From the NCBI GenBank assembly GCA_963422285.2, contig CAXXJO010000001.1:434001-498000 (forward strand): 64,000 nt of DNA. The letters are read 5' to 3'. How positions within the stretch are numbered: position 1 is the first letter of the stretch; each line of letters begins with the position of its first letter. This document shows, one piece after another, positions 53,006 to 61,802 of the stretch. Below the pieces are notes generated by a model that searched no databases, was not told the origin of the DNA, and was given only the letters and a program-made list of their open reading frames with translations. The DNA comes from VXYL01 sp963422285. GTDB lineage: Bacteria; Pseudomonadota; Gammaproteobacteria; Pseudomonadales; Azotimanducaceae. A program made the position numbers and the translations under genes.

Positions 53006-54412
53006 TTACCGGCCCGTCTCGATCTCTTCCGCCAGCCGTCGCGCTTGGCCGACTAGATAGAGAGGCAACGAAAGCAGGGCGTAGTCCACTGCGGTGCCGC
53101 TGGGCAGCTTCTTCGAGTCGCACAGCAGACTCGGCACGTCGGCGTTGAACCTCAAGGCGAAATCGCTGCCTTTCTCCTTCAGGAACTGATGCAGCGACCG
53201 CAGCGAGCCGGTCGCGCCCGCCTTCACCTCGACGGGCACGATGCGCGGCCCCAAGGCCATCAGATAATCCACTTCGGCGGCGGCGTTTCGCGCCTCTCGT
53301 GCCCAGTAGTGCAACGCCGGCGCCGAGAAACGAGGCTCGTCGTACAGCAAGTGCTGGCCGACGAACTGCTCGGCGACGGCACCAGCGTTCACCAGGGTCA
53401 AGTCCTGCTTCTCCAAGCCCAGCACGTTGAGATGCAGCGCCGCGCACAGCAGCCCGACATCCATGAACAAGCATTTGAAATGGCGCTCGTCGATCTCCGC
53501 CGCCAGCGGCACGCCATTGGCGGCGGTGCGGCAGATCCGATGGGCCACTCGCGCCATGCATAGGTGTCGCAGCGCGTCGGCCAGTTCCGCAGCGCGATGA
53601 TCCCGGCTCACCTGAACGTACTTGAACTTGCGCCCTACCAAGCCGGGCAGCTGATCGAACACCAGCTGGATCCGATCTCTCGTGCGACCGTGGCTGTATT
53701 TGCCGAAGTCGTCCCGGTAGGTGGCGACGACGCTTTGCTGCACCCGGGCAACTTGGGCGAAGCCGCTTTCACCGTCCGTTTGCGCCTGCGCATAGCAGGC
53801 AACCGCTTCCGGGAGGCCGCCTACCACCCAGTACTGCCGAAGCAGATCCAGATACTTGCGATGCACCGCTGCCGGAAAGGCATCCCCATCCACCAGGGAA
53901 AAGCCGCTCAGGTGGGCGGCCAGCGCCGAGTGCCCCAGGGCTTGCAGAAAGTCCTCGAACGCCATCGGCCCCAGGTGCAGATACTCGATGCGGCCCACCG
54001 GCATGGAGAACCGCGCATCGGCCAGCGCGAACTCCATCAAGGAACCGGCCGCCACGACGTGCAGCTCGGGCATCTCCTCGAAGAAGTAGCGCAGCGCCGC
54101 CAAGGCCTCGGGAGCAGCCTGGATCTCGTCCAGGAACAGCAGATGCGTACCAGCGACGATGGGCTGCCCGGTGAGCAGCGTCAGGGTGGAGAGTATCCGG
54201 GCCGGATCCGGGCTGGCGAAGGCATCGCGCAGTTCCGGGTTGCGCTCGAAGTCCACTGCCACCAGCGGCATGTCCGCCGAGCGGGCGAACTCGCGCACCA
54301 GCGTGGACTTGCCGACCTGCCGAGCGCCGCGCACCACCAGCGGCTTGCGCGGGCGCTGGGCAGTCCACTCTTGCAGGCAGCCGATCTCCGAGCGTTGCAG
54401 GAGGCTTGGCAT
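53006..54412 (-). CDS. AAA+ ATPase with DUF4143 domain
   Basis: A 468-residue protein. The Walker A motif is VVRGARQVGKSTLVREFARS (residues ~26-45) and Walker B is HLLFLDEIQAAPEALAALRY. The sensor region VVAAGSLMEFALA, and the C-terminal DUF4143 part with YWVVGGLPEAVACY, DVGLLCAALHL, VAEQFVGQHLL and YWAREARNAAAEVDYLMAL, are typical. These ATPases are widespread and largely uncharacterised; some act in or near defence loci. It is preceded by an AT-rich promoter region (54447-54475). Confidence 0.88.
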   Translation of the reverse strand: MPSLLQRSEIGCLQEWTAQRPRKPLVVRGARQVGKSTLVREFARSADMPLVAVDFERNPELRDAFASPDPARILSTLTLLTGQPIVAGTHLLFLDEIQAAPEALAALRYFFEEMPELHVVAAGSLMEFALADARFSMPVGRIEYLHLGPMAFEDFLQALGHSALAAHLSGFSLVDGDAFPAAVHRKYLDLLRQYWVVGGLPEAVACYAQAQTDGESGFAQVARVQQSVVATYRDDFGKYSHGRTRDRIQLVFDQLPGLVGRKFKYVQVSRDHRAAELADALRHLCMARVAHRICRTAANGVPLAAEIDERHFKCLFMDVGLLCAALHLNVLGLEKQDLTLVNAGAVAEQFVGQHLLYDEPRFSAPALHYWAREARNAAAEVDYLMALGPRIVPVEVKAGATGSLRSLHQFLKEKGSDFALRFNADVPSLLCDSKKLPSGTAVDYALLSLPLYLVGQARRLAEEIETGR

Positions 54413-54446
54413 CCTCTCTACCGCGCACCTGATGAAAGTACCGGTA

Positions 54447-54475
54447 AATTAATCCATTGAATAGACTTTATACAA
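54447..54475 (-). promoter_or_regulatory. Candidate promoter of the DUF4143 ATPase gene
   Basis: On the minus strand TTGTAT (54475-54470) and TTAATT (54452-54447) are separated by 17 bases in an AT-rich patch that contrasts with the GC-rich surroundings. Transcription would start about 30 bases before the ATG at 54412. The rest of the gap (54476-54649) shows no gene. Confidence 0.4.
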
Positions 54476-54649
54476 TGTTTTTTAATCAAACATGTGCGAA
54501 TCATCTTGGGTAGAGGCGCAAGTGGCCGGATGGACGCATCTGCCCAAGGAGTCGCCGCGTGGCTCGATCGGCCCGATATTCGCCGCTGGACGGCGCTGCG
54601 CGATGCGCAGGCGGGCTTTGGGACGTCGCTTCTCCGTTTCGTTCCACGA

Positions 54650-55477
54650 TCAGATGGTGGTGGGAAACGCCGCCTGCCCCTCGGCCCGTGGCCGCCGGCC
54701 TTGCACCATCAGACCGGGCCGACCGTGGGACTGGCCGGCGGTCTGGACATTCTCCGGGTCCCGATAGCCGACGCGGACGATGCGGCGCACCGCGTCGGTG
54801 CGGTTGATCCTGGAACCGTGGATCGTGTGGATGCTGAACGCCACCACGTCGCCGCGCTTGGCCGGCACGGGCACGGTCTGCTCCAGATCCCGAGCGTCCG
54901 CAGGCAGGTGCGGCGTACAGGGCGAGCCGTCCGGATTGCGCACCACATGCTGCCGGGCGCCGCCTCGGTGGGAGCCATCCAGGAAGCGAATGCAGCCGTT
55001 GTCGTCGTCGGTGTCGTCCAGGTGGATCAGACAGTCCACGTAGCGCCCGTCGACGTGCTGGTAGAACGCCCAGTCCTGGTGCATGGGAAACGGATGCCCG
55101 GTTTCCGGCGGCTTGGCATGCAGGGTGGTGTGGTGCAGCTCCACGTTCGGCCCGAGCAGATCCGCGATGGCGCCGGTGAGCCGCGGATGGGTCACCGCGT
55201 CGCACCAGGCCTCGGAATAGCGGTGCAGGTCGTGCAGGGCGATCAACTTCGAGCGCCGCTCCACATCCGCGGCCATGTAGGCGCGGCGCCACGGCCCGCT
55301 CCAGCCAGGGCCCTTGGCAGCCCAGGTATCGATCTGCCAGTCCAGCTCGTCCGCCATGCGAGCGATTTCCTCCTCGGCGAACACCTGCGGCATGTGCAGG
55401 TAGCCGTGCCGATGGTAGAAGTCCACCTGTTCCCGGGCGAGTTCGTTGGCTTGCCGAGCGGCTTCCATGGACGGCAT
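54650..55477 (-). CDS. Phytanoyl-CoA dioxygenase (PhyH) family protein
   Basis: Fe(II)/2-oxoglutarate oxygenase fold, 275 residues. It begins with REQVDFYHRHGYLHMPQVFA. The iron facial triad is in HPFPMHQDWAFYQH (HxD) and FSIHTIHGSRINRTDAVRRI (distal His, with the 2-oxoglutarate-binding Arg following). DDTDDDNGCIRFLDGSHRGG is a common PhyH block. The substrate is unknown; family members hydroxylate lipid-like or small amine compounds. It is followed on the same strand by the gap to 54412; the SLC13 carrier gene lies 37 bases upstream. Confidence 0.88.
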   Translation of the reverse strand: MPSMEAARQANELAREQVDFYHRHGYLHMPQVFAEEEIARMADELDWQIDTWAAKGPGWSGPWRRAYMAADVERRSKLIALHDLHRYSEAWCDAVTHPRLTGAIADLLGPNVELHHTTLHAKPPETGHPFPMHQDWAFYQHVDGRYVDCLIHLDDTDDDNGCIRFLDGSHRGGARQHVVRNPDGSPCTPHLPADARDLEQTVPVPAKRGDVVAFSIHTIHGSRINRTDAVRRIVRVGYRDPENVQTAGQSHGRPGLMVQGRRPRAEGQAAFPTTI

Positions 55478-55514
55478 CTCTCGGCGCTCGGGCGCAAAGA
55501 GCGAACCATACCAC

Positions 55515-57092
55515 CTATTCGCCAGCCTCCTTCGCGAGGGAGCGGGCCCAGTCCGGCAGCACGGACGGATCGATGTCGAACACCACCAAGCCCAGGGTGT
55601 AGACGACGGTCGCGATCACCAGCGCGCCGATCAGGTTCAGGAAGATGCCGGCGCGGGCCATCTCGGCGATGGACAGCCGGTTGCTGCCGAAGACGATGGC
55701 GTTGGGCGGCGTCGCCACCGGCATCATGAACGCGCAGGAGGCGGACATCGTGGCCGGGATCATCAGCACCAGCGGATGCGTGCCGGTGGCCACCGCCACC
55801 GACGCCAGAATGGGCAGGATCATCTCCGTGGTGGCGGTGTTGCTGGTGAGTTCGGTGAGGAAGGTGAGTGCGAGGCAGACCAGCAGGATCAGCACGAATG
55901 TCGGCAGCACGCCGACGGCGGCGAACTGATCGCCGATGAACTGCGCCAAGCCTGTGTGGTGGAAGCCGGATGCGAGCGCCAAGCCACCGCCGATGAGCAA
56001 CACGATGTTCCACGGCAGGCGCGGGATCACATCCGCCCCCATCAGCCGGGTTTCGCCGCGGTCTCGGTTGCGAGTCGGGATGAAGAACAGCATCGATGCC
56101 ATGGCGATGGCGACGGTGCCGTCGTCCACCAGCCGCGGCCACGGCAGCAGGCGCGACCAGCCGGGCAGGGTGAAGGCGCCCAAGGTCAGATCGACCCGGA
56201 ATACCCACAGCAGCGCGGTGATGGCGAAAACGATCAGCACCGCGCGTTCCTCGAAGGTCATGGGCCCCAGCCGGGCGCGCTCCCGCGCCACCACATCGCG
56301 CTCCACGGCGATCGCCGGCGACGCTCGGTACAGCACCTGGGTGATCAGCAGCCACGCGGCCGCCAGCATGACCACGCCGACCGGGAAGGCGACGATCAGC
56401 CACTGGCCGAAGGCGATCTCGGGCGCGGCGGGAAAGAGAATCTCGTAGATGCGCACGAACGACAGGTTCGGCGGCGTCCCCACCAGGGTCGTCAGGCCGC
56501 CCACCGAACAGCCGTAGGCGATGCCGAGCATGAGGCCGACGGTGAACGTGTGCGTGCCGCGTTCATGCAAGGTATCGGAGCGGGCGCTCATCCGCTCCTC
56601 GATCTGCAGCACGATGGCGAGACCGATGGGTACCATGGTCACCGCCGTCGCGGTGTTCGAGATCCACATCGACAGGAACGCTGCGGCCACCATGAACCCC
56701 AGCACGATGCGCGCCGGGGAGCCGCCCACAGCGCCGATGATGGCCAGCGCAAGTCGGCGGTGCAGGTTCCACTTCTGCATGGTGAGGGCGATCATGAAAC
56801 CGCCGATGAACAGCACGATGGTGCTGTTGAAGTAGACGGGCGCGGTCTCGCGCCCGGCCAGGATGCCCAGCAGAGGAAACAGCGCCAGCGGCAGCAGCGC
56901 CGTGGCGAACAGCGGAATGGCCTCGGTGATCCACCAGACGGCCATCAGCGCCGCCACCGCGGCCAATCGACTGGCCGGCTCGTTGCCCGCATCCACGGGG
57001 AACGCCAGCAGCAACGCGAACGCCACTAGGCCCAGCCACAGGCCGACCGCACGAACTTTGCCGCTGGCCGGCTGTCGGGTCGCGCCGGTCAT
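55515..57092 (-). CDS. SLC13/DASS-family sodium:carboxylate symporter
   Basis: A 525-residue membrane protein from ATG 57092, with about 12-14 hydrophobic helices. The family signatures SNTATAVTMVPIGLAIVLQI, TLVGTPPNLSFVRIYEILFP, TELTSNTATTEMILPILASV and MPVATPPNAIVFGSNRLS are present twice as the inverted repeat of the fold, including the SNT motifs that bind the carboxylate and sodium. It probably imports di- or tricarboxylates. Its start is one base after the stop of the MetR-like regulator, so the two are an operon, and the regulator may control this carrier. Confidence 0.9.
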   Translation of the reverse strand: MTGATRQPASGKVRAVGLWLGLVAFALLLAFPVDAGNEPASRLAAVAALMAVWWITEAIPLFATALLPLALFPLLGILAGRETAPVYFNSTIVLFIGGFMIALTMQKWNLHRRLALAIIGAVGGSPARIVLGFMVAAAFLSMWISNTATAVTMVPIGLAIVLQIEERMSARSDTLHERGTHTFTVGLMLGIAYGCSVGGLTTLVGTPPNLSFVRIYEILFPAAPEIAFGQWLIVAFPVGVVMLAAAWLLITQVLYRASPAIAVERDVVARERARLGPMTFEERAVLIVFAITALLWVFRVDLTLGAFTLPGWSRLLPWPRLVDDGTVAIAMASMLFFIPTRNRDRGETRLMGADVIPRLPWNIVLLIGGGLALASGFHHTGLAQFIGDQFAAVGVLPTFVLILLVCLALTFLTELTSNTATTEMILPILASVAVATGTHPLVLMIPATMSASCAFMMPVATPPNAIVFGSNRLSIAEMARAGIFLNLIGALVIATVVYTLGLVVFDIDPSVLPDWARSLAKEAGE

Positions 57093-57093
57093 G

Positions 57094-58074
57094 TCAAGGG
57101 AAATCCCAGGCCTGGGTGCCGGGACGGCCGGCGCTGGCCGCCTCCATCTCTTCGTCCGAAGGCACGATGCCCACCAGATTCTTGAAGCAGGTCTCCTTGG
57201 CGAACGCCACGAACGCCGTGATGTACGGCGCTTGGCGCTGATCGGCGCGCACCGCAGCATACAGATTTGGCCAAATGCCCTCCTCGCCCAGCGACCGCGC
57301 CACCACATAGCCGCGCTCGATGTACTCCTGTAGCGCCCAGTTGGGCAGGCAGCAGACACCGCGACCGCTGGCCACCAGCTGCACCATCATGGTGGTCAGC
57401 TCGGCGGTTCTCATCCGAGCAGGTTCGACGCCGGCGGGGTCCAGAAAGCGCGTGAACAGATCCAGACGCGAACGATCCACGGGATAGGAAATCAGCGTCT
57501 CCGCAGCGAGATCATGGGGCGAGAGCCATTCCTTCGCGGCTAGGGAATGATCCACGGCCAGCGCCACTTGGGCCTCGTAGCCGAACAGCGGCAAGTAGGC
57601 CAGCCCGGTCTCGTCCAGGGGATCCGCGGTGATCACCAGATCCAGATCGCCGCGGCTCAGCGCCGGCAGCGGCTGAAAATTGAAGCCGCCGGAGATGTCC
57701 ATCTCGATCTCCGGCCAGGACTCGCGGTAGACGTTGATGGCCGGCAGCAGCCATTCGAAGCAGCTATGGCATTCGATGGCCATGAACAGGCGACCGGACC
57801 TGCCGCCGGCCAGCTGCGCCAGATCCAGAGCCGCGGCCCGCATCAAGGGCAGCACCTCGTCGGCAAGCTGCAGGAGGCGATTGCCCGCCGAGGTGAACCG
57901 CACCGGCCGCGTCTTGCGGATGAACAGCGCGCAGCCCAAGCGATGTTCGAGATCCTTCAACTGGTGGGAAAGCGCGGACTGGGTGAGGTAGATGCGCTCG
58001 GCGGCGTCGACCAGACTGCCAGCCTCGCGCAAGGCAGCCATGGTGCGCAGATGTCGCAGCTCAAGACCGTACAT
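57094..58074 (-). CDS. LysR-family regulator, MetR-like
   Basis: A 326-residue LysR protein. The winged HTH reads LRHLRTMAALREAGSLVDAA, ERIYLTQSALSHQLKDLEHR and LFIRKTRPVRFTSAGNRLLQ. The effector domain (AIECHSCFEWLLPAINVYRE, ELTTMMVQLVASGRGVCCLP, NWALQEYIERGY) closely follows MetR, the homocysteine-responsive activator of methionine genes. No met genes are adjacent; the immediate downstream gene is the SLC13 carrier, so it may have been recruited to a different regulon, or regulate methionine genes elsewhere. Confidence 0.87.
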   Translation of the reverse strand: MYGLELRHLRTMAALREAGSLVDAAERIYLTQSALSHQLKDLEHRLGCALFIRKTRPVRFTSAGNRLLQLADEVLPLMRAAALDLAQLAGGRSGRLFMAIECHSCFEWLLPAINVYRESWPEIEMDISGGFNFQPLPALSRGDLDLVITADPLDETGLAYLPLFGYEAQVALAVDHSLAAKEWLSPHDLAAETLISYPVDRSRLDLFTRFLDPAGVEPARMRTAELTTMMVQLVASGRGVCCLPNWALQEYIERGYVVARSLGEEGIWPNLYAAVRADQRQAPYITAFVAFAKETCFKNLVGIVPSDEEMEAASAGRPGTQAWDFP

Positions 58075-58081
58075 GAATGAT

Positions 58082-58098
58082 TCTCATGCAATATGAGA
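58082..58098. promoter_or_regulatory. Candidate LysR-type operator
   Basis: TCTCAT (58082-58087) and ATGAGA (58093-58098) form a perfect inverted repeat with a 5-base spacer, 8 bases upstream of the metR-like ATG. It contains a T-N11-A-like arrangement, and its position fits autoregulation, as is usual for LysR proteins. MetR's TGAA/TTCA element is also partly visible nearby (TGAATGA at 58074-58080), which I regard as weaker. Confidence 0.5.
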
Positions 58099-58166
58099 TC
58101 TGCTTGCGTTTCATTCATACAGCTTATGCCTCGGCAGGGAGCGAATCAAGCTGCGCCAAGATCCTT

Positions 58167-58308
58167 GGCAGTGCGTCGGTTCGACATTGGATGAGCCGCG
58201 CCACTGCGGATGCCACTGCATACGGCATTCGATGCGGTCCCCATGTCCCTGCATAGTGTGGCTGCGCGAGGCAGCATGACGATACGGATTCAAACGGAGT
58301 CGCCACCC
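58167..58308. repeat. Imperfect palindromic repeat, copy C
   Basis: About 142 bases between the divergent metR-like and vsr genes. It shares with copies A and B the start GGYAG..CG..TCGGTT, CATTGGAT, the core CGCCACTGCGGATGCCACTG (A: TCACTGCGAATGCCACTA) and the end GGATTCAAACGGAGTCGCCA (B: GATTCAAACTGAGCCACTAT). The left and right halves are partly complementary (e.g. TTCAAACGGAGTCGCC against GGCAGTGCGTCGGTT). No reading frame is kept among copies. Confidence 0.75.
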
Positions 58309-58431
58309 AAGGTTCTTTGCCGGCGACAATAGCTTGCGCGGTTTCTTCCGTGCCACTCCGAAGATCCGTCGCACTGCACATTTCTGTACGAGGTCTGCTA
58401 TCGTCGGGACATTGTCGAGGCAGGGCCTGCA

Positions 58432-58881
58432 ATGACCGACACCCTCGCGCCGGAGGAACGCAGCGCCCTTATGGCCCGCATTCGCGGCGTGAACACCAAG
58501 CCGGAGCTGACGGTTCGGCGGGCGCTGCATGCCCAGGGCTACCGCTACCGCATCCATGTTCGCGGACTGCCGGGCCGGCCGGATCTGGTGTTCGCCAAGC
58601 GCCAGGCGGCGGTGTTCGTACACGGCTGCTTCTGGCATCGGCACGGCTGCAAGAAGACGACGTTCCCAAAGTCGCGCCAGGACTACTGGCAGAGCAAGTT
58701 CGACACCAACGTGGCGCGGGATCGGCGCAACGAGGAACAGCTAATGCAAGACGGGTGGCGCGTCTTCGTCGCCTGGGAATGCGAGATCGAGAGGGACGAG
58801 GCGCTCATAGATCGGCTGGTCGCCTTCCTCGGCCCGCCGCGATTGAAGCCGCCGACCCGCATCGGCGAGCGGCTCGGATAA
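58432..58881 (+). CDS. vsr: Very short patch repair endonuclease
   Basis: A 149-residue mismatch nicking enzyme that cuts 5' to T:G mismatches produced by deamination of 5-methylcytosine. Family blocks are RSALMARIRGVNTKPELTVR, YRIHVRGLPGRPDLVF (with the catalytic Asp), VFVHGCFWHRHGCKKTTFP and WQSKFDTNVARDRRNEEQL. The zinc-binding Cys/His residues (HGCFWHRHGC) and the later CEIERD Cys are present. Usually it lies by dcm or another m5C methyltransferase; none is in this window. It appears intact and may act with a distant methyltransferase or have been left by a lost restriction-modification locus. Confidence 0.92.
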   Translation: MTDTLAPEERSALMARIRGVNTKPELTVRRALHAQGYRYRIHVRGLPGRPDLVFAKRQAAVFVHGCFWHRHGCKKTTFPKSRQDYWQSKFDTNVARDRRNEEQLMQDGWRVFVAWECEIERDEALIDRLVAFLGPPRLKPPTRIGERLG

Positions 58882-58940
58882 GCCGCGGCGCCAGCCTACA
58901 GCCTGCCGCGATCAGTCCTGCGCGGCCCGACGAAACGCCC

Positions 58941-59582
58941 TCAGCGCCGCTTCCAGGGCGGCACGGCATCCCAGTCGAAAGGTTCGATGCCGTCGTCGGT
59001 GATGAGCCAGACGGAGGCTTCGGCCTGGCCGTCGTGCAAATCGAGAAAGCCGATGGTGCCGTACTGGGTATCGTAGTTGTGGGGGTAGGTGGGCGAGCCC
59101 GGGTTCACGCACAGGATGCCGTCGATCTCGGCGATCAGTTCCGTGTGGCTGTCGCCGGAGACGATGATGTCCGGGCGCTTGTCCGGCCAGAAGCGCTCGA
59201 CGAAGCCCGGCAACGACAGCCCCGGCGGCGCGTCGTCCTGGGAAGAATACGCACCCTCGTCGAGAGCGCGCTCGACGGGAACCTCGACGGGAACATAGTG
59301 CGTGAGGCCGATGGTCAGCGATTCGACTTCCAGCGTCCAGGCGTACTTCACGCGGGGATCTTCGGGCTGCACCGGCCGCCCGCCGGAGCCGTCCTCGCCG
59401 TTGCCTCGGGCGCAGTAGACGGGAGCGACCCGCTCCAATTCGTCGAGCAGCGCCAAGTCGTGGACGTCGCCGCCGTGCAGGATGCGCTCCACGCCGGCGA
59501 ACGCCTCGAACACCTGAGGCCAGAGGGTAGGGCGCGCTTCCGGGATGTGGGTGTCGGCGATGAGGCCGATTCTTGTCGCCAT
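58941..59582 (-). CDS. YfcE-like metallophosphoesterase
   Basis: A 213-residue phosphodiesterase of the MJ0936/YfcE family. From ATG 59582: MATRIGLIADTHIPEARPTL (DxH metal motif), RILHGGDVHDLALLDEL (GDxxD), VYCARGNGEDGSG (GNxD-like with E in place of the usual C/D), IIVSGDSHTELIAEID (GHT-like) and CVNPGSPTYPHN. The layout fits, but GNGE and GDSH differ from the usual GNCD and GHTH, and an insertion of about 25 residues lies near the middle. The substrate is unknown. The longer frame from 59984 is not supported. Confidence 0.8.
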   Translation of the reverse strand: MATRIGLIADTHIPEARPTLWPQVFEAFAGVERILHGGDVHDLALLDELERVAPVYCARGNGEDGSGGRPVQPEDPRVKYAWTLEVESLTIGLTHYVPVEVPVERALDEGAYSSQDDAPPGLSLPGFVERFWPDKRPDIIVSGDSHTELIAEIDGILCVNPGSPTYPHNYDTQYGTIGFLDLHDGQAEASVWLITDDGIEPFDWDAVPPWKRR

Positions 59583-60257
59583 GGTTCGTTCCGGTTGGTC
59601 GCTGCGGCACCAGGCAGCACCGGCCGCAAGGGCAAAGCCGCCTACCCTACGCGACCTTCGGGAGTCGGCGCAAGAAGCATGGCGATAGCACGACGATCGC
59701 GTTTGAAAACGTCGTGAATCAGCGTCAAGGGCGGGAATGTCGAATGGCACCCGCTTCGTTAGAGAGGAGAATCGAATCAGAATAAATCTTTTTCTCAATG
59801 GATTGCAGAACCGCCCTCCAGCCACGCGCCGCCGTCGGACGCGGCAGCTTGGCCAGCGAGGCCAGATCGAGGCGAAGGGAAACGCCTGATAGAAGCCAAC
59901 GGCACCTTGCAAGGATGAGGCACGGGTTCGATCGCACCTAGGACATGATAGCTCCCAGATCCGACAAAAATTCTTATATCTCAATGGATTGCGAGACTCT
60001 GGGGCATTGCTGATGTCGGCGGTTCAAAAGCGATTACTCTGCGGACAGCACGGACGGAATCGGCGAACCAGCCCGGCCCTTCATGCAGCCGTCGCGCTTG
60101 CAATATCATCTGGGCTGGGTTAGCTTCAAGGAAGCCTCGTAGGTGGTGGAGCCTCCCTCTGTTGCCACCCGGACACGGCCAGTCAAGGCGCGGTTTTCCC
60201 GCTTGCCAGGCGAAAACGACCAAGGACTTCCCGATATCCACGATCGAGGCGGAGACG
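59583..60257. other. Intergenic region with a ~30-base direct repeat
   Basis: About 675 bases between divergent genes. CTCAATGGATTGC preceded by an AT-rich ATCTTTTT/TTCTTATAT patch occurs at about 59788-59808 and again at 59970-59992, a direct repeat spaced by ~187 bases. Otherwise only shadow frames are found. The stretch between the repeats has no recognised gene. Confidence 0.45.
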
Positions 60258-60659
60258 ATGGCAGCCACGAGTTCGCTCCTTTGGCCGACGGGCCGGTTCT
60301 GGTCGGCGGTGCAGACGCGCGTCAACGAAGACGACGAGTTCCGCCTCCATGCCCGGTTCTGGAACGCCGTCGTGCGTCTTGGCGTCGGCGACAGGAATCG
60401 AAAGCTGCGCATCGACGACGGCAACGTTGCGGCCATCGAGCCCTGGTTCGGCGGCATGGCCGTCGACTTGGCGATCCGGGCCCCGGAGGAGGACTGGCAG
60501 GCGCTGCTCGCGGCGACGCCGCGGCCGTTCTACCAGGACCTCTACCCGGCAACCATCCACCACGGTTTCGACGTCGTCGGCGATGCCAAGAGCTACTGCG
60601 CCTACTACCCGGCCATCCGACGGCTGATCGAAATCATGCGCGAGGTACGCAATGACTGA
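60258..60659 (+). CDS. Small conserved-looking protein preceding an alpha/beta hydrolase
   Basis: ATG 60258 (GGCGGAGACG upstream) gives 133 residues, beginning MAATSSLLWPTGRFWSAVQT. LRIDDGNVAAIEPWFGGMAV and DLAIRAPEEDWQALL recall the strand-helix pattern of SCP2-like sterol-binding domains, but the match is only general. No signal peptide. Its stop overlaps the hydrolase start by 8 bases, so the two proteins probably work together. Confidence 0.65.
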   Translation: MAATSSLLWPTGRFWSAVQTRVNEDDEFRLHARFWNAVVRLGVGDRNRKLRIDDGNVAAIEPWFGGMAVDLAIRAPEEDWQALLAATPRPFYQDLYPATIHHGFDVVGDAKSYCAYYPAIRRLIEIMREVRND

Positions 60660-61518
60660 TTCCCGACCGGCCCCTTGGTTCGAGGCCGCGGTCGGGCGCT
60701 ACGTTCACTTGGCCATCGGCGGCCTGGACTACCGCGTCTACTTCGAAGAGGCGGGTTCCGGCGCCGTCGGCCTGCTTTTGCAGCACACCGCCGGCGCCGA
60801 CGGCCGCCAATGGCGGCACGTCCTGGAAGACGCGGCGTTGCAGTCCAAGTTCCGCATGATCGCCTACGACCTGCCCTACCACGGCAAGTCCGTGCCGCCG
60901 GTCGGCAAACGCTGGTGGCGCGAGGAATACCGGCTGACGCGCGACTTCCTGATGGCCGTGCCGATGGCCCTGGCCGAGGCCCTCGGCTGCCATCGCCCGG
61001 TCTACATGGGCAGTTCCATCGGCGGCCATCTGGCCGTGGATCTCGCCCTCCGCCATCCCCGCCAGTTTCGTGCCGTGGTGGGCCTGGAAGCGTCCGCCTA
61101 CACTCCGGGCGGCTTCATCGACGAGTTCCACCATCCCGAGATCGGCAACGACTTCAAGGCCCATCTCATGTACGGAATGATGGCGCCTACCAGCCCGGAG
61201 GCCTGCCGGCGCGAGACCGCCTGGGTCTACAGCCAGGGCGCGCCGGCGGTCTTCAAAGGCGATCTCTACTACTATTCCATCGACCACGATGCGCGCAACA
61301 CCGCCGCCGCCATCGACACCGACCTCTGCTCGGTGGACATCCTGAACGGCGAGTACGATTGGAGCGGCACGCCCGAAGCGGGGGCCGAACTAGCAGCCTT
61401 GATGCCGGGGGCGCGATACAAGACCATGCCCGGCTTGGGCCACTTCCCGATGAGCGAGCATCCCGAGCGGTTCCTCGCCGAAATACGCCCGGTGCTGGAT
61501 CGCATCCTCGCGGGTTGA
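60652..61518 (+). CDS. Alpha/beta hydrolase
   Basis: A 288-residue hydrolase. The oxyanion region is LLLQHTAGADGRQWRHVLED, the strand before the nucleophile elbow ends VYMGSSIGGHLAVDLAL (Ser in GSSIGG), the acid is in VDILNGEYDWSGTPEAG and the His in YKTMPGLGHFPMSEHPERFL. DLPYHGKS is the usual DxxGxGxS-like segment. The substrate is not determinable; pairing with a small SCP2-like protein suggests a lipid-like or hydrophobic substrate. Confidence 0.87.
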   Translation: MTDSRPAPWFEAAVGRYVHLAIGGLDYRVYFEEAGSGAVGLLLQHTAGADGRQWRHVLEDAALQSKFRMIAYDLPYHGKSVPPVGKRWWREEYRLTRDFLMAVPMALAEALGCHRPVYMGSSIGGHLAVDLALRHPRQFRAVVGLEASAYTPGGFIDEFHHPEIGNDFKAHLMYGMMAPTSPEACRRETAWVYSQGAPAVFKGDLYYYSIDHDARNTAAAIDTDLCSVDILNGEYDWSGTPEAGAELAALMPGARYKTMPGLGHFPMSEHPERFLAEIRPVLDRILAG

Positions 61519-61557
61519 TGCGCCGCAGGGTGTCGAATGAACGGCTAGGCCGCCGTC

Positions 61558-61685
61558 GGTAGCGGCTCGATTCGGCATTGGACGATGCCGCGCCATATGC
61601 AGCGGCTAGCAGTCTGTCCAGTTCTCTGCATCTTGCAGTTCAATGGCGCAGCACGGCGACACCGATTCAAACTGAGCCACTATCC
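61558..61685. repeat. Imperfect palindromic repeat, copy B
   Basis: About 128 bases in the gap between two convergent genes. It begins GGTAGCGGCTCGATTCGGCA then TTGGA and ends ACCGATTCAAACTGAGCCAC then TATCC, matching the ends of copy A (63139-63277). The outer ends are inverted repeats of each other. The centre has diverged more than in copies A and C but keeps GCAGCACGGC. The rest of the gap (61519-61557 and 61686-61802) has no gene. Confidence 0.75.
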
Positions 61686-61802
61686 GTCCGTCCGTCCAAA
61701 AAGTTGCCGCCCGAATCGGGCTGCAGCCGCCCCTGCTTTGCGACAAATCCAGGGATCGCATCGGGCTCGTCGCATTCTGTCCGACACGGGTCGGCGCTGC
61801 GA

